Part shown: positions 36,058 through 49,499 of the stretch, piece after piece
Position numbering within the stretch: position 1 is the stretch's first letter
Layout: the number at the start of each line of letters is the position of its first letter
Assembly (NCBI GenBank): GCA_910589415.1
Contig: OU342630.1
Coordinates: forward strand, 49,198,012 to 49,262,011
Direction: 5' to 3'
From: Malachius bipustulatus
Taxonomy: Eukaryota > Arthropoda > Insecta > Coleoptera > Melyridae
Length of the DNA stretch: 64,000 nt
Position numbers and translations under genes: made by a program
Notes under the pieces: model-generated
Told to the model about the DNA's origin: nothing
Database searches by the model: none
Seen by the model: the letters and a program-made list of their open reading frames with translations, nothing else

Positions 36058-37531
36058 TACCTAACTATAGTAGGTACATTGTGAAATTCCTCAATATGGA
36101 TGAGCGTTTTAGGAGAGTGCCCTATGGGAGTAGGTCAACATTAATATTAATACCGGCATAAATACAATTTCATGTTTTCAGGAAGAAGTAAGTGTTCGCA
36201 TATTTTGATCAAAATTTAAATAAACATTGGAACATTACACAGTGTATAGGTAGATGGTCTATCGCATACATTGTTGATATTCACTTGCAGTATTTTTGTA
36301 CTCGACCCATATCGCGGTTATGCGGTACTTTTACACCCCGTTACTCCATTCTCAAATATTTGATGCGTGTTGCGCCATGTTTATTTTATGACAGGCCATA
36401 AATAAATCGCTGAACTTGTATTTGTCGGGAATATATACTGGAAGAATTCAAAAAATAAATTCCCAAACAGTATCTCCACCTTTTATTGTTCGGCGGGCCA
36501 TTCATCTTTCCGGCTGATATCAGTTACGGAATGGGGGACGCGGGAATATATCCGATGATAATAATAATAGTAATATAAAGAATTTATACCATCAGACAGG
36601 AATATGAATGAACGAGAAACGTCACGAATCTCATAAGAACAAGGAGCGTACATTTATTATTCTCCCTGCAGGCGTGCAGTGTTTCGCTGTTACCTCGGGG
36701 TGTTTTTGCGACAAATTCACTGTCGAGATGTTTCGGTTGGCGTAGAAAATTCGGGACAGTGCTTTATATTAATAATATGTTTTCACTAATATAAATTGCA
36801 CTACATGCCTATACATATACCTAATAAATACATCAGTATTATACCTACATGAAAATATCGTTATGATATGAAATCTCGGTATAATTCCGTTATAAAAAAT
36901 AGAAAACTTCAAAACATTCATATATTCATAGAAAACTCTAGAGATATTTTTTAGAAAGGTAAAAGCCCATTTAATTCGAAATGACAAGTTTAATATCAAC
37001 TTAGAGAGTTCACGGATATTAAATCATAAATTAAGTTTGGCAAACCAAAGAATAAGCTTTTCAAACATTAATAATTATTATAGTTTAGAACTAAGCCTTC
37101 CTGTCCAAATAATACTTTGAGCACTTTGATGAAGTTTCATATACCGTTTGCTTGCTAAATTAGGTAGTATACATTTGAATTTCCTCGGAGTAAACTTAAA
37201 GTTTCCGCGAGCTTAATCAAAGAAACGGAACTGGACGAAATGATACATCTAGTTGTAATTCCGTATCTAACATGGCATTTGTACATTTACGAGCACATCT
37301 GAGATAATTTATTCCGTAAGTACATAAGAACATCAAAGACTGAAATCTAGGATTCATTAGGACGCTACTAAAGAGAAACGATAGTTAAGTTTTTGTTGCA
37401 ACCAAAAGCTCGACGTTCTGTAAATTAATGATTCTAAAATGTATAGGGATTCGCAATGCGATTTACATATTTTTCCTGACAGCGTCACATAAGACGGTAT
37501 GTATTTACCTACAAATTTATGTCATCCACAC
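36058..37531. other. AT-rich DNA, no gene seen
   Basis: No supported exon or element end. Confidence 0.5.
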
Positions 37532-38344
37532 AGAAAAAACAGATTCTTTGATTTAAGAATTTCAATTTCTTTGACTTTAATTTGTTTGAAACCAACAAAT
37601 CTTGTTTAACCTGAACAAGATATTTTTGGCTTAAAAATATGCGTTTTTTTGATGCAAGAGTACGGTTTCTTTAAATTTATGCAACCAGATTTTTTTAAAG
37701 TAACAAATTATAATCTATTTTCAACAAAATATTAATTTAACATTATCAAACAATCCGAATGGTTACTTCAATGCACGCGTTGTTCGACCGAAAAAAATTA
37801 TAGTGAAACCCAACTATAATACTTATTTGCATTAAATAAACCCATTTTCATGCTCTCGACTTTAAAAATTTTGTTGTAAACATCCATATCTTTGAAAACA
37901 TCTGATATTTCATTGCTGTAAATGAGGAAGGTTTAGGTGAAACAAATATTTAGTTGGCATGGCATACGGTCAATAGATGACCGTTACAGGACTTAATAGA
38001 TGAATTCCGAACAAATCATTTATTTGTTTGAAAACTACAGCAAATTTAAAAGAAAATTTTCGTTGGCTGAATGCATCCAATCATAATAATACTATAAGTC
38101 ACGTGAGGTTTTCCACGAATGGAAACACTGGAATTCAAACTTGAACTTGCGTACTTGCTTTTTGCGTTACCTACAACTCTATCGATCGGGAAACAGTCAG
38201 TGAAACACAACTACGGCACCTGTCGCATTGGCGTCTCCTTGATTTTGTCTTGTGCTTGTGCCCTCTTGTCACCCGTCGCGAATCCTCTCAGTTCTTTGAT
38301 ACTCATGTTAAGTATATAGTTGTGTTTATGGTATCCATGGTGCA

Positions 38345-38400
38345 ATGGAGGAGTTTTTAGAAACTGGATTGCAGCATCTCATTACTGATTTTACAAGTAG
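38345..38400 (+). CDS. Candidate first coding exon
   Basis: ATG at 38345 opens 18 codons (MEEFLETGLQHLITDFTS) ending in AG|GTAAGT, an ideal donor, in phase 2. Upstream, 38.1-38.3 kb is GC-rich and promoter-like, with CAGTCAGTG initiator-like spots. Two continuations are possible. The acceptor at 39001-39004 adds only five codons before a stop in this phase. The exon at 46391 fits the phase and stays open, which would make this the start of the host-type gene. It lies inside the TTTG-rich element, which argues instead for an element-borne gene. The peptide is not recognised; its FLE.GL.HLI pattern is loosely like the start of a SAM-type helical domain. Confidence 0.4.
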
Positions 38401-39004
38401 GTAAGTAACGCACTGTGATAATATGTTAAAATGGCGATCCACATTGTTTGGAATTTCGTATACCTAATTATTTGATTATTGAACAAAAGAGTGCATAATT
38501 ACATTTCATATCTTGACGATGTCAATCCGTTTTAATGTAAAGTAAAATATGTTATAAAAACTTTACCTAAACCAGTAGGTACTGAATTGTTAAATGAATG
38601 TGAAGTTCCGGAATATTTTTTATTTTTAATCGAGTTTCGACATGTCATTTTTGCCCTATTTTCTGCATTATGTTAACCTGATTCATTATGTTTAGCCTGC
38701 TGTGCCTATATACTCTTATACTTATAGGTTTCCAAAAATTTCCGAAATTCATAGATTAATTCAAGTAGAGTGAATTTTTCATCTTTCGTTTTTTATTTGT
38801 CGTTACTACTTCTTGTCTTGCATAATTCTAACTCAATGCTTCACAGTCAAATAATATGTGAAATTGAAACTGCTTGACTATTAGGTACCTACCTATCTAT
38901 AATTATTATAAAAAATATACCTATACCTAATCTAATTTCTAATTTACTGGAAAATTTGAAACCTCTGTTATTGAGTTGAGGTTGAATTATATAATTATTT
39001 ACAG

Positions 39005-39123
39005 GCTACTGCTGAATTTGTGAGTGACACCGCGGAACAACCTCCGACAAAAAAAATCCAGAATTTCCGGAAGACACCCAAGTTGTGGAACAACTGCCTT
39101 TACTTAAACTGTCTATACCCATA
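39005..39123 (+). pseudogene. Candidate terminal exon inside the TTTG-rich element, possibly frame-shifted
   Basis: After TTTACAG the frame ATAEFVSDTAEQPPTKKIQ runs to a TAG at 39121. A second frame overlapping it (PEFPEDTQVVEQLPLLKLSI, stop about 39128) looks equally protein-like after an eight-A run, suggesting a one-base slip. Neither continues the frame of 38345-38400 directly. Product unknown. Confidence 0.25.
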
Positions 39124-39870
39124 GGATGATACCGCCTTCTTCAGATGTTATTTAGATTATTCAGTTACCATCGATTACGACTGACACCCAGAATCAAATC
39201 AAAAATGTTTTATTTTTTGTTAATGTGATTTTTTTTTAAGTAAAAAAACATTACATGCCATCCTTGTGAAAGATGACTAGTGTATAATGGATATGTGTTA
39301 TTAATTTTAAAAACAATTAAAAATGATACAAATAAATCTGTATTTGAATTTTATTTTATTCAACATAATTATCTCACCTTTGAAACCAACATCATATTTA
39401 TTTCAGTTAAGAGAATAACATTTTTAGTTCTTGGTTATTATAATCTTGATCGAAAAATATATTTATTTAATCCAAGCATCCAAGAGATTTGATTCAAATA
39501 AATATCTATTTGGATGCAGTTTTGTCAGCACATAAATCAAACAAATCTATGTTTGAGTGAAAATCAACTACTGTTTGAATTGACAAAATATTCCTTCAAC
39601 TGAAAACTTTGATGATGTTTCATAAGAAGTTTTGTTTATTTCAAGCAACCAAATATTAATTTGTGTTAAAAAAATTCACTTCTTTATTTCAAAGCTGCGA
39701 CAAGTTGAACTAAGGACACATTGTGTCCAGCAAAACTTTTATTGTGTTGGATATTCAAAGAATTGGGTATTTTGAAGTAAACAAGTCATTCTCTTCGCCG
39801 TATAGAAAGCAATCATTTATTTGAGGCAAGCAAATATTGTTAAATTCAAAGAAATACTTCTCTCTGTGCA

Positions 39871-42800
39871 CGAATATAATCCAGAGTAAGGAGAATTCTA
39901 GGAGTATTTTCCTTCACACATCAATAATATCAATTCTTGATGTGTTTCATGCCAGTTTTTTTATGTTTTTAAACTATCTATATAAATTTTCTTATCACTA
40001 TATCTACGGTATCTCTACGGTGAGCAGAGTTATTGCAAAAAAAGATTACACTTTTCAAGATGGCGCAGAATGCATATAAGAAATCTTGGTCGTCAATTTG
40101 AAGATGCGTTTCCTAAGCGTCCCTCACACAATATCCATAAATCAGCTTTCTCGGTTCACTTGCATTTATATAATCCATTTTACATAATGACTGGAATATT
40201 TTGCAGGAGCTTCAACAATTTTAACGGCTTCTAGATGACAGAAATATCAGGGTAAATCCCTTTTCCTCATCCGCAATTCCCTTCATATCACAAATTCCTT
40301 CTACTAACAATTGAAATAATTTAATCTGCCATGACGGAATACAAATCAAAACTTAATGAAAGTTTCAGGAGGAAATCGTATAATGATGTAAAAAAGTTTA
40401 TTGGTCCATTTCAATGAACTCTGTGTAATACTCTATTTTTAATTGGTAGCCCTTAATTAGAGTGGAGGTAGGTAATTAGAATAAAAATGAGGCACCAATG
40501 CCAATATTTCGATCTTAAATACTTTATCCAATAGCACAAAAACTATTTGATATAAAGGACTATTCATGCTTTGAATGGGTACTTTTACTGATCGTCGGTT
40601 CAAGTACCGGTCTGAAATCTTTCCGCCACACAACAAGTACAACATGGTATGCATAAAAGCAACGACTAGAGCGTAAAAGTATATCCAATGTTACTGGTTT
40701 TATTCAAATAAGTGCCTTCACCTTTACATACTTGGTTTGAAAGGATCACTCAATATCTTATTGTTGAGAACACTGCTTGCAAATACTAGTTACATTTGAA
40801 AATACTTTCAATGGTATTAAGGAGTTTTTCTTCTATAGTAATAATTATAGCCAATCTTCACAAGTAGAAGACGCTATCTTTCCTACAACTATCTGAAAAT
40901 GTCACTACTTCAACATTTCTGCAATTATTCAATTTAAATTTTACCGCACTATCGTCTTTGTTGCGTTGACTGCTTGTTGGTATAACAATAATAATTACGT
41001 AGAATCAACAAATACGTATTTTCATTGTTAAGTCGCCATTATCAAAGTAGAGTCATTTTCTATAATGTTGCAATATCTCGTGAAGTTCAACTATTTTGTT
41101 GAATAAAATAAAGCGTGTGCCCGATAAAATACAAACAATTGGAAGATGTGTAATTGAACTACTCCAATCAGTGATCAACAGATCATAGAACAATAAATAA
41201 AAATATGACTTACATAATGAACTTTATTAGAGTAAAGAAACTTACCTGGAACAGTAACGACATCTGCTGAGTACCTACGTCTGGTATTGCTGGGTTTATT
41301 ACTGATTTGGCATTTGTTGTGTTCCAAGGAGAAGGACAATAAGAAAACATAAAGTTAGTTCCGCCACCGAGGGGTGGCGATCTCGCGTGAGTTGTTGTCA
41401 AAACAGTTAATTTCTACAAAGAACAAAAAATGCAAAACCACTTATTATTATTGTTAGCTTTTATTTTACGTTCAGCCTGCTTATTTCTGTGAATGTGAAA
41501 ATGAAAAGAACTGACAAGTCTGGATCACGTTTACTCGACTTTCAGCACAATGATTGGACAGTGCCAGTGCTCTAGAGATACGCTGAAGGGGGTTTATTTA
41601 TGTATATGTTGTAGCCATCAAATGGAACACTGGTCGTTGTTTAGTAATCTTCCCTTAATATGACATTGTGCAAACTATTGTGGAGAATATTATCTATATG
41701 CAAATTGTGCGCCTCAGGAATAATTTAGATTCTGATGACAGTACATCGTTGCTTTGAACAGTCAGAACAATATCCGTCATTTAGGGGGATACATTATGCG
41801 CTCCGAAAAATACTTAAACAATGAGGATTCTGTTGAATATGCAATTCCGTTCATATTTTAATGTATCTATTATGGAACTAAATGATACAATATTAGGTAT
41901 GATAAATTAGCGATTTATTTAGACTTTTGTGAGATAATTAACCAAAATAATGTTAAATTAAAATATTAAGAAAGAATAATGTTTTATTCTATCCGTTTTG
42001 TGTGCCCTATACAAGTCTTGCCGAGGTTAGAGTACATTGATATAAAATATTATGATAAAGAGTACGGAAGCTAATCTTCCCTCTCTGTCACACCGCTAGC
42101 GATCTGAGAAAGAATAGGACATCTCTCTTCAATATACTGAATTTTTAGTTACTTCTCATGGTTTCTTTCTGTACTGGAGTAAACATCGAACGGATACATA
42201 GACGTAACAAGTAGTGTTAATTTTTTTTTTTTGCATTATCAATAAAAATCTGTCAATATCCAGGTACCTACCCTAGTCGAGGCCGATATGTAGGTATGTA
42301 CAGTTCAGCTGTATAATAATAATTATTATACCGGTCAAGATTCTTTGACCTCGTTTCGTGAGTACCTTAAAAAGAGTTTCACTAGAAATTCTAATGAGAG
42401 ATTGCGTAACAACTCCTTTTGCAGCTCTCATAATAAAGTCATAATTTTAGTTTCTACATTTTGTGATTTACAACGTTTAAGTGGTGTAATAACCCCTCGA
42501 CACCAGTTTGTCACAAGTTGATGTAACGAGACGAAGACACGACAAACATGAAACATGCCAAGAAGTATAAGTCTATCGGTATCAATCAAATGTGTGGTTT
42601 TAGATTATGATCGATCCAATTTTTTTCTTGGAATAAGTAAGTGTTGTGTTAATGTTACCAATTATTTCAAGAGAACTCTACTTTAATTCTTATGGTAAAA
42701 TGAGAACTGGAAAAGCTTCCGAGTTAGTAGTTGGTGGGTCTAGGGAGTAATTTAACTTTATTTTCATATGTTGGAATGCCCCGGAACTAACCACGCTCCT

Positions 42801-45600
42801 ACTGCAGCTTTCAGAGCAGAAAACCACCATAAGAGGCGTGTAAGTACTCGATCAATCTAAAGGACTTGTGAAGAGCTTTACTCCAGGTCGGTGCATCAAG
42901 GATCATATGGCTTTTTTTGTTTCTTCGTACGTCATAAAAATATAGAAGCCAGTAATAATCCCTAAAGCTTATGGCTGCCATTTCAATTTATCTAGACCTG
43001 AGTAGTCATATCTTTTAAGCAGGTCTTACTCGCCTGTAGGCATACCTATATCAATCACCGACTTTTCCCAGAACTAAATATTCGAGTGATGGTGAGTGGT
43101 CGGTCCAAAATCACATAAAAAGCTATTTTGCTTTTATAGCTCATAGGTCCATAATTCCATAGGTCCTTGTCTTGTATTACCTATACGGTTTTCCTACGTT
43201 CTTTCTATACAAAAATTGAGCAGCAATTTGATTTATGATGAGTGTTCTTTAACTGTATGACAATAAATTGAATGAAAATAAATAATACAGATAAGTTTTT
43301 TTGTTATATTTATCCGTTTCCTGGCTCTAATAGAATTAGTAGTTCCGGCATTTTTTAATTTTCATAGATATTCCAAACGAATCTTGTCTAATTTATTGCT
43401 TTTTTGAATCCAAATTGACAGCATGCCAGAAATTTTCGTAGGCCTGCTGGTTGTAACGATTCGAAATTGATGCGTTCAAATTACAGGGCATTCTAAGGAA
43501 TCAATATTCATTTTAATTACATGTAAGTAAATTTATGAATGCTGGCTCGAGAGATTCTAGTGATTAGACCTTCGTATGTTATAAGGGGACACCTACGCTG
43601 TGGTAGGTCTTTGTCACTGCAAGCAGGGAGGACGAAAGGAGTGAGAAGTTGAATTGGAGTTACGAATGAATAGGACTTTCGATGCGAGGCTACTTGTCCA
43701 GTTTACTCCGGTCAGTAGTTCATTATCTGATACATCCAGATATTTGTACCTTTCTTGCTCTATGGGAACCCAGCAGACTTAATCACGGGCACCACCTGAT
43801 AAAAATTTATCGTCACACTTTGAGTACTGTTTGGAGTACAGTGAGTACTGTTTGGACTACTCAAAAAGGGATCCCAGTGTTTCTCAGTGAACTCTTCTGT
43901 TTACTGTTAAATAAATCTTGTTCTATCTATCTTGTTCTGATTGTTCTAGCATACGTTTAATAATCGTTTTATTCAGGAGTAACGGGAGGGTTGGCCACAC
44001 ATCCCATTTTGTTGCCTCATTAAAGAAAAAAGAACCCACTTTGAATATAAATATTTATGTAGTAATTAATAGGCTGTTGGGGATCATTAATAGGGGATCA
44101 TTCAAAACATAATTTGGTGCATCGCAACCTCGATCGCAGCCCTCAGATCCAACAGAAAGAGAAACTTGACTTTATTACGAAAGCTGTAATTGAATGTAAA
44201 GTTTCCAAAAATAGCTTTTTAAATTATGCAAAACCTAAACTAGAGCCAAAAAATGAAAAACCAGTTAGTCATATTTCAGTGACGAGAGATCAAAAAAATT
44301 TAGGAAGAAGCATTTCGTCTCGGGCTACGTGCTCTTTACCATTGTCTTAATCGAGTTGATACACCCTGTATAATTAATTATGTGCATATCGATCGATTTG
44401 CTCGTAAAACGGTTAGGTAGGTATATCTCGGTTTTTCAAGCTTTTACGTTGACAATTTTTTATAACTCCTGAATGTTATATTCGGTATATGCCCATAAAG
44501 AAATTTTTAGATCTCGTTCAATAACGTTTGACAAAATTTTAAATAAAGCGCAATCAAATTAAAAATGACACTGCATACCTATACTCTATGAATATGAACG
44601 ACCACAATATGAACAATTCTGGTCGGAATACAAACATTATTGTTCCCCTTGATTGGATATTAAGCATCAGCAACACCATAATATACACATCACAAAGCAT
44701 ACTACAATCAACTGCATGGTTGGAATCACGGTATCAGCATTATTCTATTGATACCTAATACACAACATGTTCTGCTGTATAGGATTTATCAAGTAGTGTC
44801 TGCATTCTCTGCAAGTGGTAGTATAGCATTCGACCAAACGTGTAACAAACGTACATTGAAACAACTGATCGATTGTGAATTTTGTCATATTTAATAAAGT
44901 TTAATTTTCAATTTGTTTGTAACTTATTCAAGAAATATTCATTATACTATATACATTATAATATCACTTGTACTGCAAAATAAACCAGATAAGTTTTCAT
45001 TGAAGAGTGTTTTCCTTAAAAATTGCACTTGTCCTAATCCTAAAGGACTCGTGGAATTATGGAAAATAGGCGCTTTCATGGAAAAATTTCGGTTATTGTT
45101 ATGTAAAGCATATAATATGGGGTATTACCGCAGTGAATCTTTCTGCTTAATATGCTTGATAGCATTGAGCACATCTGAGGTTGATAATCGGAACACAACT
45201 CTAGATCGTGAAGCGCTGTCGTAACTGATTCCAGCCTTGTACGCGAACCAAACAACCGCAGGTGTTTATGTTGGTTGTAGGCGGCACAGTACACCCTCTT
45301 GAAGAGCAATAACATTCCCAGAGATTCCCAGAGAGAAATTTTCTCGCGTTATTGGAGATATCGATGGAAGCAACAATCGACGTGAACGTGAGGCAGTGCC
45401 ATAACCGGGAACGCCACCAGCACCGCTTATTTCCCTACATATAAGCGATATGCATTATGCAGGATTGCCTCCCGTGTGAGCATAGTTGAATACTATAAAT
45501 AATACATAACTGCTATCCTTGCAAGGAGAATGCGTGTACTCTGTCTTTATTCTTCCTGCGAGGGTAACATAAATGTAAATGTCACTTGATGTACTTAGAC
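39871..45600. other. AT-rich DNA upstream of the host gene, no supported exon
   Basis: Short frames at 43.7-44.35 kb and 44.9-45.2 kb have no recognisable motifs. TACACCCTGTATAATT at 44361 is a solitary fold-back-type end. The stretch would be intron if 38345-38400 is the first exon. Confidence 0.4.
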
Positions 45601-45639
45601 TACATCTTATTTTTTTAAATTACCATGTTGTTGTCAAAT

Positions 45640-46000
45640 GCTGTGTAAAAATTGGCTCCCCAAAATTTTTTACAGTAAAATGTTTAATGTCACACTTGTT
45701 GAGGAAAAACAGGTGCTTCCTATGATGCGTCAAGTGGGTTTTCAGTTGGTTCAACCTTTTGTAGAGAAAATCGTGAAAAAGGTTTCAACTTGTGACATCA
45801 TTTTAATTATTGATCATCCTAAACCCAACTATGCTCTGCTCTTCTGCAGACTATTTCCACCAATATCCACTTCACTCATCCTTACTCTGTGATCTCCCAA
45901 TGTCAACTGTCTTCCAATCGACAACCGACTGCCTACTGCTACGACGGCAGCGCTCTTATATACACGCCGGACGTGTTTCTCGAAAATTTCTGAACGTTTT
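45640..46000 (-). promoter_or_regulatory. TATA promoter-like block, possibly from an LTR
   Basis: On the minus strand GTATATAAGAGCGCTGCCGT (near 45960) is followed within about 30 bases by GCAGTCGGTTGTCGATTGG, with a GC-rich surrounding. This is the look of an insect TATA promoter or LTR U3/R boundary. No second LTR or retrovirus-like frame lies in the window, so a solo LTR is one reading. On the plus strand the same region has a frame (45638-45892) that I do not support as a gene. Confidence 0.3.
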
Positions 46001-46390
46001 CGTGATGTGAATTAGCTGAATATATTATTTCAGAAAATGTGAATAAACAAACATGAATCCAGAATAAATGGGTCAGTGTTTCTTCGTTACAATATTTTAC
46101 CTCTTTTTCATTAATTCATATTTACTGTTTCGCAAATATTCTTCTCCTTGTTCTATGGTGTAAGTTTTTATAACGTCTCCACTAGTAGGTACATCCTCAA
46201 ATTTTTATAAAAATATTTTTCTAAATAATAGAACTCCGTAACAATTTAAATTATGTACCTACCTGTCTATTCGATTAAATAATTTATATCACTTTTTAAA
46301 TATTAAATATGTATATCATGGGCACACCATTAATTCAAACACCTTGTGTTGTACCTATTTATTACAATAAAAAATTTCTTTTCATTTCAG

Positions 46391-46484
46391 GTACGTGGAT
46401 GGCGTCCTCTGCCCAGAAATATTAAAAAAAAATTTCGGCAAGGAGGAAGTATTGGAGTCAATGGTCATTAACTACAAATCGATG
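46391..46484 (+). CDS. Internal exon of an unidentified host-type gene (exon A)
   Basis: A pyrimidine tract and TTTCAG acceptor (46381-46390) precede 94 bases. One base completes a codon; then 31 codons read YVDGVLCPEILKKNFGKEEV and LESMVINYKSM, ending ATG|GTAAAA. The other frames close. The exon enters in phase 2 and leaves in phase 0, exactly matching the next exon. The peptide is charged and helix-like. I do not recognise the protein. Confidence rests on splice signals, open frame, codon texture and phase agreement with two further exons. Confidence 0.65.
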
Positions 46485-47653
46485 GTAAAAAAGTTAAGTT
46501 ATTTCGAAAGTTGTAATTATAAAAATTCCACTTGCAGTAGTAGCATAACACACCAAGCTAGTATTTAGTGAAATTTCGCTTATAGGGAACTATAAATAAG
46601 TACCTATTGGAAAAAATTAAGTTCGTTTTACTGCAAATAGGTACTGCTTAACGGGTGAAAACGTTCAAATATATGCTCTTATTTTAATAGAGTCGTCTAG
46701 ATAATGATGGTTGCTATTATAATACTTCTCGTGTGAACTGGATTTTGTTTTTAAATTTTCAAGGAATCATTTTCTTGCTATCAACTTATTATTATTATTG
46801 TTTCCAAACGCCAATAATAGAGTATCAGTGTTTGAGGTTTTTGTAATATTGGCAAGTTATGCTTAAAAAAAAGCTCCACTGTATGTATCAAATTGAAAAA
46901 CAAGCATGAACCGTTGAAACAGGCTTTGAAAAATAACGCGATTGTAAATATCACCCAGATAGTCAGTGGAAGAAATTCCACTTTGCTTTCATTGTGTGAA
47001 AAATATACAACTTTGTAATGAAGACCGTGGAGGAGCGCTGTCACATTCGTATATGATTTAGGATGCGGGATAAGTAGAGCGAGAGAGAGAGAATTCAATG
47101 AACATCAATAACGCTATTAGTAAACATGTCTTAAACACTCCATAACTAATATCAGAGTGCCGAATAATACTCGTTGCGGGCAGAATTTCCAGCGACACGC
47201 TCCCTCCATTAGGAAAATGTGCGAATCTTCCTCGGGCTCAGACTCATTGCCTAGACAAAAGGGAACTAACAGCTTTGTCCTCAAGCTTTATACCATGTAA
47301 ATTAAATATCGATCTCCGAGCGGCTCTACGGCGATAAAATTTGCATATTAAATGATGTAGAAGGAATATTGAGAAATTTCCACGACGATCAAATCTGCAG
47401 TAATTTTCAATTCAGAAGCTTACATTGCGTAAAGACCACCAACTCATCCATAAACTTGGACAGGTTGTACCTATACGCCTCTATTGTATAAGTACCTACC
47501 TAGTAATCCCAACAAGAACTAATCAGCTTTCATAAATGTCTCCAAGCTCGAACAAAAAAAAAAGATTTTTAAGAATCAGTTCCGAAAAACAAATAAGTAA
47601 TAAAATGCAATTCAATGTCACGCTTCAAATATATTTTGAACGCATGTTTTTAG
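46485..47653 (+). other. Intron between exons A and B
   Basis: It starts GTAAAA and ends GTTTTTAG, 1169 bases. No element ends were recognised inside. Confidence 0.55.
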
Positions 47654-47751
47654 GGTAAACTGACTGACGAGAATCTAGAGCTCACCGCGTTCTCAATAGA
47701 GGAGAATCGTTTGGAGCAAATCTCCGTGGACCATGGCAAAACAGCTCGAAG
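47654..47751 (+). CDS. Internal exon of the same gene (exon B)
   Basis: After TTTTTAG, 98 bases read GKLTDENLELTAFSIEENRL and EQISVDHGKTAR, with two bases left over before the donor AAG|GTAATA. Codon use is balanced and GC-richer than the flanks. Phase 0 in and phase 2 out fit exon A upstream and exon C downstream. The segment is acidic and helical, then basic. No domain recognised. A coding-like patch at 48270-48314 could be an alternative exon. Confidence 0.75.
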
Positions 47752-49499
47752 GTAATAACTGCGTTCTCGGTCAGATGTTAATTTCATGGAGATGGAGCGA
47801 ATAACGAAATATAACGAACGAAACAGCCAGTTATAATGTTTGTGTATCGGGGAAGGGAATGGGGCAGGGGGATAAATAGAAAAAAAAATCATGTTCTGAA
47901 TCGTGAAAGTGAGAAATGGGTGACCTAGCCGTTCTAACTTTCACAATACTTTTGATAATAAATTAACTTTTTTAATTAACGATAGGAACAATGGACACCT
48001 TCTTTCGCTTTTGAAAAGCACTTCAGTTTTTCAAGATAGTATACTTATGTTAAAATTTGTCAGAAGTATCCCAAAACCCTGTCCTGTAAGTACTTTTACA
48101 ACACAAAAACCGCTTAATGAAATGACTTTATGAACTTTAAAGTTTCGAACACGTTTCTTTACAAGCCCTCATCAAAAGAAATTTAATTTTAACCAGATTA
48201 TTGCATTAACGAAGATTAAAAATTGTTCAAGAAGCTCGACTGTATTCATCCATCATTTCTATGCTCGAGTACAAGGCGGCCAAGTTCGAGGAGTCCTCCA
48301 AGACATGCCGGAAAGTGACTTGAAATTAATTTACAGTAAAATTTTACTCCGGTTATTATAAACTTATTTTAAAAGAGAATTTTGATATCGTTTGCATACA
48401 TACCTACATATTATTGAATTAATTTGGTCGATTAATTAAAAGTTCTGTAATATGGTTAATATTCCGTTCGATTCTCCTTTCAAGAAATGTTTCTAAATTG
48501 TTCAATATTCCATATTACATTGGAAATAATGGACCGAGGCTGAATATAAATATTAAAACGTTACAGTATTCCCTTTTACCAAGACAAACCTTGTAATTTT
48601 CACAAGGAAAGTAAGAACACACACGCGACCAAGGGTATGATTTGAGTAAAAATCAGGCATATAAAATGAGAGAAAATTGGCATCATGACAAAGTCCTTAG
48701 CATGCGAGTTGTTTGTTTGATGCACGGAGTTCTCGGTTTTAGTGCTTTTCTTTAGAACACCTTTTACTAGGATATACAATATATCAAAGAGTTATTGTTT
48801 TTTAATCGTTATTTACCTACAGTTAATGACTGTTATGTGGCTTGAAGCTTGAGTATATCCAGGAAACATGCGACACAAACGATATGACTTTACAGTGCCT
48901 TTTCCGGTTTCACTAAAGAACGAAAAAAGGTTCAAAGACGAAAAAAAAAGGACAAAAGGATCTAATTATTTCTTATGTCTCATATAGAATTAGAAAATAA
49001 TTAAGAATTTTAAATGCTGTTTGAATAATAAATTATTATAAATATAATGGTGATTTTGAGTATAGTGATACGCCTATAGATAAAGCTTTAAGTCCGAATT
49101 AATTCGCTTTTCTCTTATTCGGGCTGATTTCTCAAACTTATCACATAAAAAATTTTCTTATCAATAAATAATAAAGGGGACTTCTAGAGCTTCTTGATCT
49201 CTCTTGGCGAAACATTCCCTCTAAAACTTCAACACTAATGTGACAATCCAGTTCCTCAAGTTATTGTTATTTATGTTGAAATTGAATCAAACTTGCTTTT
49301 GTATTAATCGACGTTTCCCGCGTAACAAAAAGTTAATAAGTCGATAAATGTCAATTTAATTAAAATTAAAGAAAGTTTTACAAAGATTATTTGAGCATTA
49401 GAGATAATAATGTATATCTATAACTTTCGTGTTCGTGTTGGATATAAATTTGATGATATCTGAGTGTTAATAGTAGCTATAGCTATGCGTCCGTATCAG
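47752..49499 (+). other. Start of the 13.5 kb intron after exon B
   Basis: Mostly AT-rich. At 48258-48325 one frame reads SMLEYKAAKFEESSKTCRK with strikingly coding-like codons but uncertain splice signals. Confidence 0.45.

Larger units (their letters stand above)
37532..39870 (+). mobile_element. 2.34 kb DNA element with TTTG/CAAA-rich subterminal repeats
   Basis: The left end, CACAGAAAAAACAGATTCTT(TGATTTAA), and the inverse of the right end, CACAGAGAGAAGTATTTCTT(TGAATTTAA), are imperfect terminal inverted repeats. Inside both ends, motifs built on CAAA...TTTG recur (for example AAACAAATCTATGTTTGAG, CAAATAAATATCTATTTGG, ATAAATCTGTATTTGA). The centre is GC-richer, with a promoter-like stretch, a possible start exon (38345-38400) and a possible end exon (39005-39123). 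The layout parallels the 25165-27424 element, with different repeat sequence. I infer an internally deleted transposon. The end positions are approximate and no target duplication is seen. Confidence 0.5.
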
